64,000 bases of DNA, taken from positions 4,745,683 through 4,809,682 of the forward strand of contig KB904821.1 in the NCBI GenBank assembly GCA_000380225.1. The letters are read 5' to 3'. Below are positions 9,040-16,918 of the stretch, piece after piece. The notes under the pieces are model-generated. The model made no database searches. It worked only from the letters and a program-made list of their open reading frames with translations, and was not told where the DNA came from. Each line of letters starts with the position of its first letter. Positions within the stretch are counted from its first letter, which is position 1. The translations under genes were made by a program, and so were the position numbers. Source of the stretch: a filamentous cyanobacterium ESFC-1 (GTDB lineage Bacteria; Cyanobacteriota; Cyanobacteriia; Cyanobacteriales; Spirulinaceae).

Positions 9040-9930
9040 ATGAATGAGAAACCAAAACGCCGTCCCCTGCGTCAAGCCGTTAATTTGGGGCGCTTTAAAG
9101 TATTACAAAAAAATACAAATGGTTTTCATTGGGATGATTTATATCATCATTTGTTTACCATGCCCATGTTACAATTGCTGGGCTTGATTACCCTGAGTTT
9201 TTTAGTCATAAATATGCTGTTTGCGGGGGCGTATTTATTAGGGGGAGATTGCATCGAAAATGCCAAGCCGGGATCGTTTAGTGATGCCTTTTTCTTTAGC
9301 GTCCAAACCCTGGCGACGATTGGCTATGGGGCGATGTATCCCCGCACCGCGTATGCGAATACTTTAGTCGTGATTGAAGTGTTTTTAGGGCTGTTGGGGG
9401 TAGCCATTGCCACAGGGTTAATGTTTGCCCGTTTCTCTCAACCTACCGCAAGAGTTTTATTTAGTAAAAGCGTGGTAGTTTGTCCTTATAATAAAATGCC
9501 AACATTAATGTTTCGGGCGGCAAATCAAAGAAGCAATCTCATTGTCGAAGCTGAAGTTAATGTCAGTTTATTGATTCCAGAAATTACCCCAGAAGGTCAT
9601 ACAATCCGCCGTTTGTATGACTTGAAGTTGGCGCGATCGCGCAATCCTTTATTTATTCTCAGTTGGCTGGTTCTGCACCCCATAGACGAAAAAAGCCCTC
9701 TTTACGGTCACACCGCTACCTCTTTGCAGGAAATGGGGGCGCAAATTATCGTAACATTAAACGGCTTAGATGAAACCGTCATGCAAATTCTTCACGCCCG
9801 TCAACTGTATTTAGCCTCAGAAATTCTCTGGAATTATCAATTTGTGGATGTAGTGACCAATTACGACAACGGCGATCGCGCCATCGACTATACTCATTTT
9901 CATGATGTCGTGCCGTTTGAGAACCCATAA
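9040..9930 (+). CDS. Inward-rectifier potassium channel (KirBac-like)
   Basis: This 296-residue protein has the Kir architecture: a slide-helix region, TM1 (about 43-68), a pore loop with the selectivity filter TIGYG (93-97), TM2 (about 108-131), and a C-terminal cytoplasmic immunoglobulin-like domain with the Kir marks LMFRAANQRSN and a late HFHDV segment. It should form a tetrameric K+ channel in the plasma membrane. I chose the ATG at 9040 rather than the TTG at 9001 because family members begin with a short basic segment like NEKPKRRPLRQAV. Gating ligands cannot be read from the sequence. Confidence 0.9.
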   Translation: MNEKPKRRPLRQAVNLGRFKVLQKNTNGFHWDDLYHHLFTMPMLQLLGLITLSFLVINMLFAGAYLLGGDCIENAKPGSFSDAFFFSVQTLATIGYGAMYPRTAYANTLVVIEVFLGLLGVAIATGLMFARFSQPTARVLFSKSVVVCPYNKMPTLMFRAANQRSNLIVEAEVNVSLLIPEITPEGHTIRRLYDLKLARSRNPLFILSWLVLHPIDEKSPLYGHTATSLQEMGAQIIVTLNGLDETVMQILHARQLYLASEILWNYQFVDVVTNYDNGDRAIDYTHFHDVVPFENP

Positions 9931-9976
9931 GCTAAGGTAGTAAGAACTTAGCGCTACAACTACGAGACTTGTGGTA

Positions 9977-11746
9977 ATGAAAAAGCTGTTATTAATAAGC
10001 CTGTTTATCGTCGGGCTGGCATTCTCTTTATTTAACTTTAAAGGATTAGCCGCCCAAGGCGATTTTGAATCGATTGTGTTGGATTTTCGCGAAGATATCC
10101 CGGTTGCTGAAGTGCAACGGGAATTAAACCATCTCGCGCAAGATTTAAACCTCTCCCCTCAACTCAACAGTGAGTTTTCCAGTAAAGATAATATTTACAT
10201 TGTTTCTGGGGATAAAAACACCCTTCGTACCCTCAAAAATGCCGGGTTAACCGAAGAAACCGAATATATCGAACCGAATTATCTCTATCGCGCCTTCAAA
10301 GCGCCCAATGACCCCGAATACAGCAAGCAGTGGAACTTGCACAACATCAACATCGAAGCCGCTTGGGAAGAAACCAAAGGCAACGGCATTACCGTCGCGG
10401 TGATTGATACCGGAGTCACCCCCGTCCCCGATCTTAAACAAACTAAGTTCGTCAAAGGGTATGATTTTGTGAGCGATCGCATCGAAGCCTACGACGACAA
10501 CGGTCATGGAACCCATGTCGCCGGAACAATCGCCCAATCTACCGATAACAACTATGGTGTCGCGGGGATTGCCTACGAAGCCAAAATCATGCCCCTGAAG
10601 GTGCTTTCCGGGTCAGGCGGCGGTACGGTTGCCGATATTGCCGAAGCCATCCGCTACGCCGCAGATAATGACGCTGACGTAATCAACCTCAGCTTAGGCG
10701 GCGCGGGGGAAAGCAAAATCATGCAAGAAGCCGTCGATTACGCTTACGAAAAAGGCGTGGTTGTCATCGCAGCAGCAGGAAACGAAAACCGCAACTCCGC
10801 CTCCTATCCCGCCCGCTATCCCCACGTTATCAGCGTTTCCGCCCTGGATGCCGCCAATAACAAAGCCCCCTATTCCAACTTTGGCGCAGGAGTTGATATT
10901 GCCGCCCCTGGAGGCAGTGAAGCGGGTAAAATCCTGCAAAACACCATCGACCCCGAAAACGGGAAAGCAGTTTTCCTCGGCTTCCAAGGAACCAGTATGG
11001 CAGCCCCTCATGTAGCTGGAGTTGCCGCCCTCATCAAAGCCGCAGGCATCAAAGAACCCGATGAGGTCTTAAGCATCCTCAAAGAATCCTCCCGCAAAGT
11101 CGAACAAGACCCCCTCAACCACTACGGCGCGGGTCAATTAGACGCGGGAACCGCCGTTAAACTCGCCATGCAGGGTCAAGTCAGCTTTAAAGACTTTTTC
11201 CGGTGGTTGCGGGAGAATGGCTACCTTAATCCCCGTTTTTGGATTGATGGCGGCACAATTGCTTTATTGCCAAAAGTGGCCATGGTTTTGGGGTCTTATA
11301 TCTTGGCTTGGTTTTTACGGGCTTATTTCCCCTTCGCTTGGAGTTGGTCGCTGACTTCCGGTTTAGTCGCAGGCAGTTCCGGTTTATTTTTCCTGCGGGG
11401 CTTGTATATCTTCGACTTGCCTCAATGGCCGTTTCGCGTCGCGGGGAGTTCCATTCCCGAACTCGGTAACGCCATTCAAGGTACATCTAGCCTTAATCCC
11501 ATTTTTGCCAGTGTCGCCATTCCTGCTTTACTAATTGTGGCTTTCTTAGGTCACAAATCTTGGAAATGGTTTGCCATTGGGACTAGCTTAGGGGTTGCCT
11601 CTTGTTTAGCCGTGAATGCGGTTATTGCCCCGGAACTTTGGGGTTTAGGCGATGGCATCTGGGCGCGGGGCTTCTTAGTAATGAATGCTATTCTCTGCTT
11701 TGCCTTAGCCCAACTCGCTTCTCAAGGAGAAAACCAAACCGCATGA
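9977..11746 (+). CDS. Membrane-anchored subtilase (S8 family) with polytopic C-terminus
   Basis: This 589-residue protein starts with a signal peptide, then an inhibitor_I9-like propeptide (about 30-108), and a thermitase-like S8 domain. The catalytic triad is D144 (AVIDTG), H177 (NGHGTHVAG) and S340 (GTSMAAPH), and the oxyanion asparagine lies in AAAGNEN. After the protease domain, roughly residues 430-585, come four to five predicted membrane helices, an uncommon extension for a subtilase. It probably acts outside the plasma membrane or in the periplasm. The stop overlaps the start of the next gene (ATGA), which suggests translational coupling. ATG at 9977 is preferred over the GTG at 9971. 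Confidence 0.9.
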   Translation: MKKLLLISLFIVGLAFSLFNFKGLAAQGDFESIVLDFREDIPVAEVQRELNHLAQDLNLSPQLNSEFSSKDNIYIVSGDKNTLRTLKNAGLTEETEYIEPNYLYRAFKAPNDPEYSKQWNLHNINIEAAWEETKGNGITVAVIDTGVTPVPDLKQTKFVKGYDFVSDRIEAYDDNGHGTHVAGTIAQSTDNNYGVAGIAYEAKIMPLKVLSGSGGGTVADIAEAIRYAADNDADVINLSLGGAGESKIMQEAVDYAYEKGVVVIAAAGNENRNSASYPARYPHVISVSALDAANNKAPYSNFGAGVDIAAPGGSEAGKILQNTIDPENGKAVFLGFQGTSMAAPHVAGVAALIKAAGIKEPDEVLSILKESSRKVEQDPLNHYGAGQLDAGTAVKLAMQGQVSFKDFFRWLRENGYLNPRFWIDGGTIALLPKVAMVLGSYILAWFLRAYFPFAWSWSLTSGLVAGSSGLFFLRGLYIFDLPQWPFRVAGSSIPELGNAIQGTSSLNPIFASVAIPALLIVAFLGHKSWKWFAIGTSLGVASCLAVNAVIAPELWGLGDGIWARGFLVMNAILCFALAQLASQGENQTA

Positions 11747-11958
11747 AAATTTCAGGAACCATCGAACGCAAAGGCATGGGGCCAGGAACTTGGGCGTTAG
11801 TCGCTGATTCTGGCGACACCTACGAACTCAAGGATGCCCCGGAAGGGTTACGCCAAGCCGGGCTAAAAGTCTCGGTGGAGGGTCAAATTCGCGAGGATGT
11901 GATGACCTTTGCCATGATTGGCCCGGTGTTACAAGTATCCTCGTTTGAGGCGTTGTAA
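11743..11958 (+). CDS. Small beta-rich hypothetical protein coupled to subtilase
   Basis: A 71-residue cytosolic protein with no signal peptide. It looks like a small beta-barrel: it opens MKISGTIERKGMGPGTWALV, then has a TYEL segment, and VSVEGQIREDV. This pattern is like short OB-fold-like DUF proteins, but I do not recognise it firmly. The ATG overlaps the subtilase stop by four bases, so the two are surely co-transcribed. A terminator-like hairpin follows. Confidence 0.7.
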   Translation: MKISGTIERKGMGPGTWALVADSGDTYELKDAPEGLRQAGLKVSVEGQIREDVMTFAMIGPVLQVSSFEAL

Positions 11959-11973
11959 TTCGTCCTTAAATGG

Positions 11974-12046
11974 TGTTACAGAACCCCGGTTTCTTATCGG
12001 TTTATCCGCTAAATTGAGGATACCATCTTAGAAACCGGGGTTTTTG
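11974..12046. terminator. Long-loop terminator-like hairpin
   Basis: GAACCCCGGTTTCTT pairs with a downstream AGAAACCGGGGTTTTT across a loop of about 40 bases. The T run follows on the plus strand, fitting termination of the subtilase operon. A sibling copy lies at 14325-14390. Confidence 0.6.
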
Positions 12047-12063
12047 AATATTCACAAAATCAA

Positions 12064-12276
12064 CTAAGCATAAAGCAATCTTCCTTTCGGAACGGGAATT
12101 TCACGGCCTAACGCTTGCGCTGTTTCTATCCACTCTTGGATAACGATTTCAGCCTGAGTTACCGCTTCTACATAAGTTTGACCATCTGCCATGCAGCCAG
12201 GTAATTCAGGGACTTCCACAACAAAAGTCTGGTCTGATTCACTCCAATAGATAATTAGTTCATATTTCACTGACAT
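12064..12276 (-). CDS. HicB-like antitoxin
   Basis: This 70-residue protein has the partial RNase H-like fold of the HicB family, seen as YELIIYWSESDQTFVVEVPEL, the hallmark LPGCMADG-x-T motif, then an EAVTQAEIVIQEWIETA helix. The short C-terminus has no added DNA-binding helix. HicB proteins neutralise HicA, an mRNA interferase. Here the frame directly upstream, overlapping its start, is only a 44-codon fragment cut off by a repeat, so the pair looks broken. An AGGAG sits six bases before the ATG at 12276, favouring it over the GTG at 12279. Confidence 0.8.
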   Translation of the reverse strand: MSVKYELIIYWSESDQTFVVEVPELPGCMADGQTYVEAVTQAEIVIQEWIETAQALGREIPVPKGRLLYA

Positions 12277-12394
12277 CACTATCTCCTAAACTATACTTTA
12301 AAACAAGATTTCTTACCTGCTTAACTTGATAACTTTTCGCTTCACTACCCTTCGGTTGAATATTAATAATTTCTTCTACATTGTCTTTCGTAAA
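12260..12394 (-). pseudogene. Truncated toxin-like fragment overlapping hicB-like gene
   Basis: A 44-codon open frame with no start codon encodes a C-terminal piece containing INIQPKGSEAKSYQVKQVR. The G-x-x-A-K-x-Y-Q-x-K-x-V pattern resembles the C-terminus of one HicA subfamily. Its stop overlaps the antitoxin start, as in toxin-antitoxin operons. On its 5' side the frame ends at a GTAG-type REP hairpin (about 12404-12435), so the toxin's N-terminal part is gone. The family assignment is an inference. Confidence 0.35.
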
Positions 12395-12403
12395 AATGTA
12401 GCT

Positions 12404-12520
12404 GTAGGTTGGGTAGAACGAAGTGAAACCCAACAAAGCTTAAGCTTGGACGGGGAAACCCCGCCCCTACTAGAAACATGAAATGTTGTTGGGTTTCGTC
12501 ACCTCAACCCAACCTACTGC
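12404..12520. repeat. Three clustered REP hairpins
   Basis: GTAGGTTGGG...CCCAAC hairpin at 12404-12435, a GGACGGGGAAACCCCGCCCC-type hairpin ending in CTAC at about 12448-12473, and an inverted GTTGGGTTT...CCCAACCTAC hairpin at about 12487-12520. Successive units alternate in orientation. Confidence 0.65.
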
Positions 12521-12557
12521 CGTAACCCACCGCTTAAGGTGTGTCACGACACTACAG
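12520..12557. mobile_element. Fragment of the AGTGYTGTGACACA-ended MITE
   Basis: TAACCCACC followed by TGTGTCACGACACT and ACAG is the same end as the element at 2121-2248. Only one end is present. It touches the stop of the Uma2 gene at 12558. Confidence 0.5.
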
Positions 12558-13163
12558 CTATTTCTTGAATATTTTATCTGTAGACAGTTGGAGGTTGGGA
12601 AAAAGGGAAGTTTGGAGGCAATCTCCTCGACGCAACATGACCTTTTGATATTCATTATTAACCAAGTTGCAGACGGTTATAGTGGGTTGTTTGGGGCTAC
12701 CAATAAAGTATTTTCCGCCAATCCCTAAATAGTCCACAATCCAGTATTCTGGTATCTGCAAAGCTTCATAATCTTCGTATTTACGAGCATAATTATTCTG
12801 CCAATTTGTACTTACTACTTCCACCACAAGCTTTATTGTTGTACCTAAAGTAACAACAGGTTCTCTTGTCCAAAGGGGTTCGTTTACCAGTTCTCTTTCA
12901 TCGAGAACAACCACATCGGGTCTGAAAGCGTTGAATGTTCCTAATGGCTGAATTAAGCAACGCTGCGGGATAAAATACGGTGCATCAAGGCGGTCTATTT
13001 CCGCATTAAGTTTGCGGCAAATCCAAGCCGCTACTTGTTCGTGTAGGCCAGTTGGTTCTCTATCAATAAGTTCCCCGTCAATCAATTCGTAGCGTTGATT
13101 GTCTCCGTACTGAGTGATAAATTCTTCTGGATTGATAAATGCTTGGGCTGCTGAGAGAACCAT
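12558..13163 (-). CDS. Uma2 family (DUF820) endonuclease-like protein
   Basis: This 201-residue Uma2 protein opens with NPEEFITQYGDNQRYELIDG, the typical E-F-x-x-x-x-x-x-x-x-R-Y-E-L-I-D-G start. The putative catalytic residues are D83 (RPDVVV), E115 (KLVVEVVS) and K128 in the YARKYEDYE helix, followed by PEYWIVDYLG (138-147). All key positions look intact. The last codons abut the end of a MITE fragment, so the C-terminus may have been set by that insertion. The gene is isolated between intergenic repeats. Confidence 0.88.
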   Translation of the reverse strand: MVLSAAQAFINPEEFITQYGDNQRYELIDGELIDREPTGLHEQVAAWICRKLNAEIDRLDAPYFIPQRCLIQPLGTFNAFRPDVVVLDERELVNEPLWTREPVVTLGTTIKLVVEVVSTNWQNNYARKYEDYEALQIPEYWIVDYLGIGGKYFIGSPKQPTITVCNLVNNEYQKVMLRRGDCLQTSLFPNLQLSTDKIFKK

Positions 13164-13282
13164 CGTCGCAATTCCTACGAGAATTTTAGTCTATGTTAAA
13201 AACTTAGCTTAACTTGTATTAATAGTGATGGGTCGTTTGTGACCTACCACAAAGGACGAAGGACAAAAGACAAAGGACAAAA

Positions 13283-13951
13283 ATGCGCTTACCTCTCCCT
13301 CAATTTAACAGCGACGATCGCGCCCCGGAACATATTGCGGAGGTGATTGAAACCTCAACTACGGAGTTTTTAGCCCAATGCTTAGAACCGGAAGACTTGA
13401 AGTTTCCGGCAATGCCCCCTTTTGGTAGTTGGATTAAATCTAAAGACGAGGAAACCGGAAACACGGTATTTGCCATTGTTTCCCACGTTACAACCTCGCC
13501 GATTGATTCGGTGCATCGGGCGAGGGCGTTGGGGCTGTCGTTAGAGGAGTTGCGAGAACAGCAACCGCAGATTTTCGCGATGCTGAAAACGGAGTTTCGG
13601 GCGGTGTTGGTGGGCTTTGAAACGCCTTCTACGTCCCCGAATGGCAGTCGTTCTCAAGGGGGTCAAATTTTCCAATATTTACCCCCCCGCCCCCCACAAA
13701 TCCACCAAGCGGTGTATCGTTGCGATCCGGCGGAGGTGGTGGCGTTTAGCGAGGAGTTGGATTTTCTGCGGATTTTGCTACAGGTGGCGGGTGTCCCGGT
13801 AGAAGCGTTGATTGCAGCAGCGATTCGCGAGATTTACGACTTGCGAAATCGCGATCGCGAGTGGTTAATTCAGGTAGGACGGACGTTGAGTATTTTGTTG
13901 AAGGATGATTATGATTGTTTGCGCTACATTTTAGGGCAGATTCATTGGTGA
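13283..13951 (+). CDS. Conserved cyanobacterial protein, HAS-barrel-like
   Basis: A 222-residue soluble protein. The N-terminal part contains IAEVIETSTTEFLAQC followed by GSWIKSK and AIVSHVTTSPID, which resembles the HAS barrel found at the N-terminus of HerA-type ATPases; here no ATPase follows. The rest is mixed alpha/beta and ends with a helical segment. Proteins of this kind are found across cyanobacteria without known function. The stop codon is followed almost at once by the longest heptamer array of the window, which rules out a nearby downstream partner. Confidence 0.6.
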   Translation: MRLPLPQFNSDDRAPEHIAEVIETSTTEFLAQCLEPEDLKFPAMPPFGSWIKSKDEETGNTVFAIVSHVTTSPIDSVHRARALGLSLEELREQQPQIFAMLKTEFRAVLVGFETPSTSPNGSRSQGGQIFQYLPPRPPQIHQAVYRCDPAEVVAFSEELDFLRILLQVAGVPVEALIAAAIREIYDLRNRDREWLIQVGRTLSILLKDDYDCLRYILGQIHW

Positions 13952-13954
13952 TTT

Positions 13955-14198
13955 GTTATTGGTTATTGGTTATTGGTTGTTGGTTATTGGTTGTTGGTTA
14001 TTGGTTATTGGTTATTGGTTATTGGTTATTGGTTGTTGGTTATTGGTTATTGGTTATTGGTTATTGGTTATTGGTTATTGGTTGTTGGTTATTGGTTATT
14101 GGTTATTGGTTATTGGTTATTGGTTGTTGGTTATTGGTTGTTGGTTATTGGTTATTGGTTGTTGGTTATTGGTTGTTGGTTATTGGTTGTTGGTTATT
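13955..14198 (+). repeat. Large heptamer tandem repeat array (STRR-type)
   Basis: About 35 tandem copies of GGTTATT or GGTTGTT, the two forms mixed irregularly. The array is open in all three forward frames because the unit has no stop, which creates false ORFs of repeating YWLLVIG-like peptides. Confidence 0.95.
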
Positions 14199-14200
14199 TG

Positions 14201-14276
14201 TAGGGGCGGGGTTTCCCCGTCCAATCTTAATTCTAGAAGTAAAAGTAGGTTGGGTAGAACGAAGTAAAACCCAACT
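14201..14276 (+). repeat. Two GTAG-type REP hairpins
   Basis: GTAGGGGCGGGGTTTCCCCG hairpin at about 14201-14222 and GTAGGTTGGGTAGAACGAAG with CCCAAC at about 14246-14276, directly after the heptamer array. Confidence 0.7.
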
Positions 14277-14324
14277 TTAGATCGCGATTGTGTTGGGTTT
14301 CGTGACTACTCTAACGTTTTTCCC

Positions 14325-14390
14325 AGAACCCCGGTTTCTTGTCTGCTTATTCGCTAAATTTGGCATAAAAATCGAGAAACTGGGGTTCTT
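14325..14390 (-). terminator. Long-loop terminator-like hairpin
   Basis: AGAACCCCGGTTTCTT pairs with GAGAAACTGGGGTTCTT over a loop near 35 bases. It lies just downstream of the minus-strand inositol-phosphatase gene and is a diverged copy of the structure at 11974-12046. Confidence 0.5.
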
Positions 14391-14401
14391 AAGTTCTTAA
14401 T

Positions 14402-15253
14402 TTAGGGATTGCAAACGGTTAATAAATGTTGGTGAACTTCCGGGGAAGTAGCAATAATTAAACCGGGGCGTTGATAATCTTTGCAAGTATGTAAAGGCGG
14501 TGGGGGAGAACCGTCTAACGTCGTCACAATACAGCCTGCGGTTTGGGCAAGAAACGCGATCGCGCCCCCGTCAATCCATTTCCCATTGCGGATCATAGCC
14601 CCGGTAAGATCGCCGCTTAAAATGCCGTTGACGTTGGGAATTTGGCGATCGCGTGAATAGGCTTTTTCAATGTCTAAAACCGAGTAATGGGGGGCAATCT
14701 TGTCGGCTAGATGTCCGAGTCCCCAACTTAAATAAACGACAGGTTGCGGAGGGGGTAGAGTGAAGGGCTGACAATCATCTAATGGGGTGTCGAAATCGCC
14801 GTAAAAAATACCTTCGTGGCGCAAAGCATAATAATAGGATTGTTGCGCGGGGGTTAAAGCGATAACCGCTTCATATTCATCATGATTTAGAACGGTTAAA
14901 ATGATTTGATAGTTGCTGTAGCCATCGAGATAAAACTGCGTACCGTCAATGGGATCGAGGGTAACTAAATAATCATTTTCTGCCCCTAAATCAATCGCTT
15001 TGAAATATTTTGTATTGTAGGACTTTTCGTATTCTTCCCCATAAAACCGAATATCGGGAAAATGGGCTAATAAAGCCACTTCAATCGCCGTTTGTACGGA
15101 AAGATCGGCATCAGTTAACGCTGCCCCAAAAAAGTTATCGGCTTCGGTTTTGGAGGGTTGAGACGCGATCGCGCTTTGGATTTGATGGGCGTACAACGCC
15201 GCCGTTTTAAGATGAGGCAGCAGGGTTGTTAAAATTTGGCGTGGATTTGACAT
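14402..15253 (-). CDS. Inositol monophosphatase/CysQ family phosphatase
   Basis: This 283-residue protein belongs to the lithium-sensitive, Mg2+-dependent phosphatase superfamily. The metal motifs are GEEYE, the canonical DPIDGTQFYLDG, and a C-terminal WIDGGAIAFLAQTAG with its conserved aspartate. Members hydrolyse inositol phosphates, 3'-phosphoadenosine 5'-phosphate or sugar bisphosphates; I cannot pick one. The ATG at 15253 gives an N-terminus (MSNPRQILTTLLPHL) that fits better than the upstream ATG, whose extra 16 residues are hydrophobic and atypical. The gene starts 13 bases after the patatin gene ends, so the two probably form an operon. Confidence 0.85.
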   Translation of the reverse strand: MSNPRQILTTLLPHLKTAALYAHQIQSAIASQPSKTEADNFFGAALTDADLSVQTAIEVALLAHFPDIRFYGEEYEKSYNTKYFKAIDLGAENDYLVTLDPIDGTQFYLDGYSNYQIILTVLNHDEYEAVIALTPAQQSYYYALRHEGIFYGDFDTPLDDCQPFTLPPPQPVVYLSWGLGHLADKIAPHYSVLDIEKAYSRDRQIPNVNGILSGDLTGAMIRNGKWIDGGAIAFLAQTAGCIVTTLDGSPPPPLHTCKDYQRPGLIIATSPEVHQHLLTVCNP

Positions 15254-15266
15254 GAAGATAAAAAAA

Positions 15267-16376
15267 TTAAGTTGCAGCAGAAACTTGATTCGCCAATACA
15301 AAGGATTTTACTTCTTCTTCGACTGATTTAATCATCGTGCTGTCATTCCAGCCAATATGCTTAACTGTACCATACTCGATATAAGCTTTGGTAAATTTGA
15401 TCAGGTTTTTAATATTTTCCTCAGAAGCATTATCAATCGCCCCTAAACCTTCTAATTGCTTTTTGCTTAAGACATTAAAGTTATTATTCAAGCTTGGCTG
15501 AAGGCGTAAATATTGATTGTCTTGTTCTGCGCTAAAGCGAATAATTTGCCGAGAAATATATTCATAAATATCCAAAGGCCCGTCCATAAAAACATCAACT
15601 AAATGTCCCGCCCATTGTAAAACTCCCCAAGATTTAACATTACCCAAGGGGGTATTTTGTTCCCCTGTGCCAATCGACAAAAGCGAAATCTCATTGGGAG
15701 AATAACCCAAACGAATAGCCTCAGAAATAGCACAAGAAGACGGATTATTAGCCGCAATGCCCCCATCAATTGCTGAGACGACGCGCCCCCTACTTTCAAA
15801 CACATAAGCCGGGAAAAAAGTTGGTGCAGAGGCAGAAGCAACACAGGCTTCCCATAATCGTAATTGGGGATATTTTTTGCGCCAATTTTTAAAAATAATT
15901 GGCTCGCGAGCATTGGTATCATACGCCGGAATTAAAAGGCGAGAAGTTTCCCCTTCGATGTAAGTTTCTTCTAACTCATCATCGCCTAAATAGGCTTGTA
16001 AAACGTCGATCAAACCTTTGTTAGAAAACTTAGGAGAAGATGGGCCATATCGAAACAGCAAATTGAATCTTTGCGGTGAAAGATAACCCAATCTTCCCCA
16101 ATACGGAAAGATGCGATCGCCATTTTTGACATAAAGCTCTAACAACTCGCTAGGAGTCATTTTTTTAGCCGCAATTCCCGCCGCCAAAATCGATCCCGTC
16201 GAAGTCCCGGCAATCAAATCAAAATACTCATGTAAGAAGATGTGAGGACTTCCTGGCGCGATCGCTTGCTGTTGGGTATTAATTTCGGTTTCAATATATT
16301 CTAGGATCGTCGCGGCAATAATACCCCGAATCCCACCCCCATCTAAACTCAAAATCCGAAATGGACGCTGCGGCAT
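15267..16376 (-). CDS. Patatin-like phospholipase
   Basis: This 369-residue protein is a patatin-type lipid acyl hydrolase. It has the oxyanion loop DGGGIRG at the N-terminus, the nucleophile elbow GTSTG with S59, and the catalytic dyad aspartate D204 in AIDGGIAANN. The preceding SASAPTFFPAY segment is also typical. Family members release fatty acids from membrane lipids. Some serve as phage-defence effectors (CapV), but no cyclase gene lies near, so a housekeeping lipase is more likely. The ATG at 16376 is chosen; the frame also opens at a TTG at 16394. It is probably co-transcribed with the downstream phosphatase. Confidence 0.9.
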   Translation of the reverse strand: MPQRPFRILSLDGGGIRGIIAATILEYIETEINTQQQAIAPGSPHIFLHEYFDLIAGTSTGSILAAGIAAKKMTPSELLELYVKNGDRIFPYWGRLGYLSPQRFNLLFRYGPSSPKFSNKGLIDVLQAYLGDDELEETYIEGETSRLLIPAYDTNAREPIIFKNWRKKYPQLRLWEACVASASAPTFFPAYVFESRGRVVSAIDGGIAANNPSSCAISEAIRLGYSPNEISLLSIGTGEQNTPLGNVKSWGVLQWAGHLVDVFMDGPLDIYEYISRQIIRFSAEQDNQYLRLQPSLNNNFNVLSKKQLEGLGAIDNASEENIKNLIKFTKAYIEYGTVKHIGWNDSTMIKSVEEEVKSFVLANQVSAAT

Positions 16377-16426
16377 AGTTGTATTTGCTCCCAAACTAAT
16401 GACACTCTAAATTAAAGCATCGTTTC

Positions 16427-16510
16427 GTCATTTGTCCTTAGTCATTTGTCCTTAGTCATTTGTCCTTAGTCATTTGTCCTTAGTCATTTGTCCTTAGTCA
16501 TTTGTCCTTT
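16427..16510 (+). repeat. Short tandem repeat of GTCATTTGTCCTTA
   Basis: Six head-to-tail copies of a 14-base unit upstream of the patatin gene. The same unit is seen singly or in pairs near 17640, 23620, 51090, 56815 and 63680. Confidence 0.9.
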
Positions 16511-16563
16511 GTTGTTAGTTATTGGTTGTTCCCCAAATCCCTCAATGGGTCACTGATGAGGCG

Positions 16564-16918
16564 ATGACTCTCCAGAAAGTTAAATTCGCTTTTTGACGCT
16601 GAAATCCAGATATATTCTAGCGTTGAGCCTTTTCTAGAGTCTGCCCTCTAGGCCAAAGTTTCTGACCCCCTTTCTGGGGCATTCATCCCCACTCCCCCCC
16701 GATTGCCGATTGCCGATTGCCGACTGCCCCTTAATCGCTGTTGACTCTCCAGAAAGTTAAATTCGCTTTTTGACGCTGAAATCCAGATATATTCTAGCGT
16801 TGAGCCTTTTTTAGAGTCTGCCCTCTAGGCCAAAGTTTCTGACCCCCTTTCTGGGGCATTCATCCCCCCTTCCCCCCCGATTGCCGATTGCCGATTGCCG
16901 ACTGCCCCTTAATCGCTA
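16564..16918 (+). mobile_element. 177 bp tandem duplication carrying a TIR-bounded element
   Basis: Two nearly identical 177-base units lie head to tail (16564-16740 and 16741-16918). Each contains a stretch of about 110 bases starting CTCCAGAAAGTT and ending AAAGTTTCTGACC plus a small CCCC-GGGG hairpin, then runs of ATTGCCG. Related single copies lie at 23711-23824, 52106-52217 (inverted) and 63915-64000. The best-preserved copies have CAGAAACTT/AAGTTTCTG ends. Confidence 0.75.

Noticed and set aside
13915..14280. Three overlapping forward ORFs made of YWLLVIG-like repeats
   Set aside because: They are the heptamer array read in all frames; the unit has no stop codon. Similar false ORFs occur at 41866-42085 and 63453-63921.
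15267..16376. Patatin as a CBASS effector (CapV)
   Set aside because: No CD-NTase or other CBASS gene is adjacent; the neighbour is an inositol-phosphatase-type gene.
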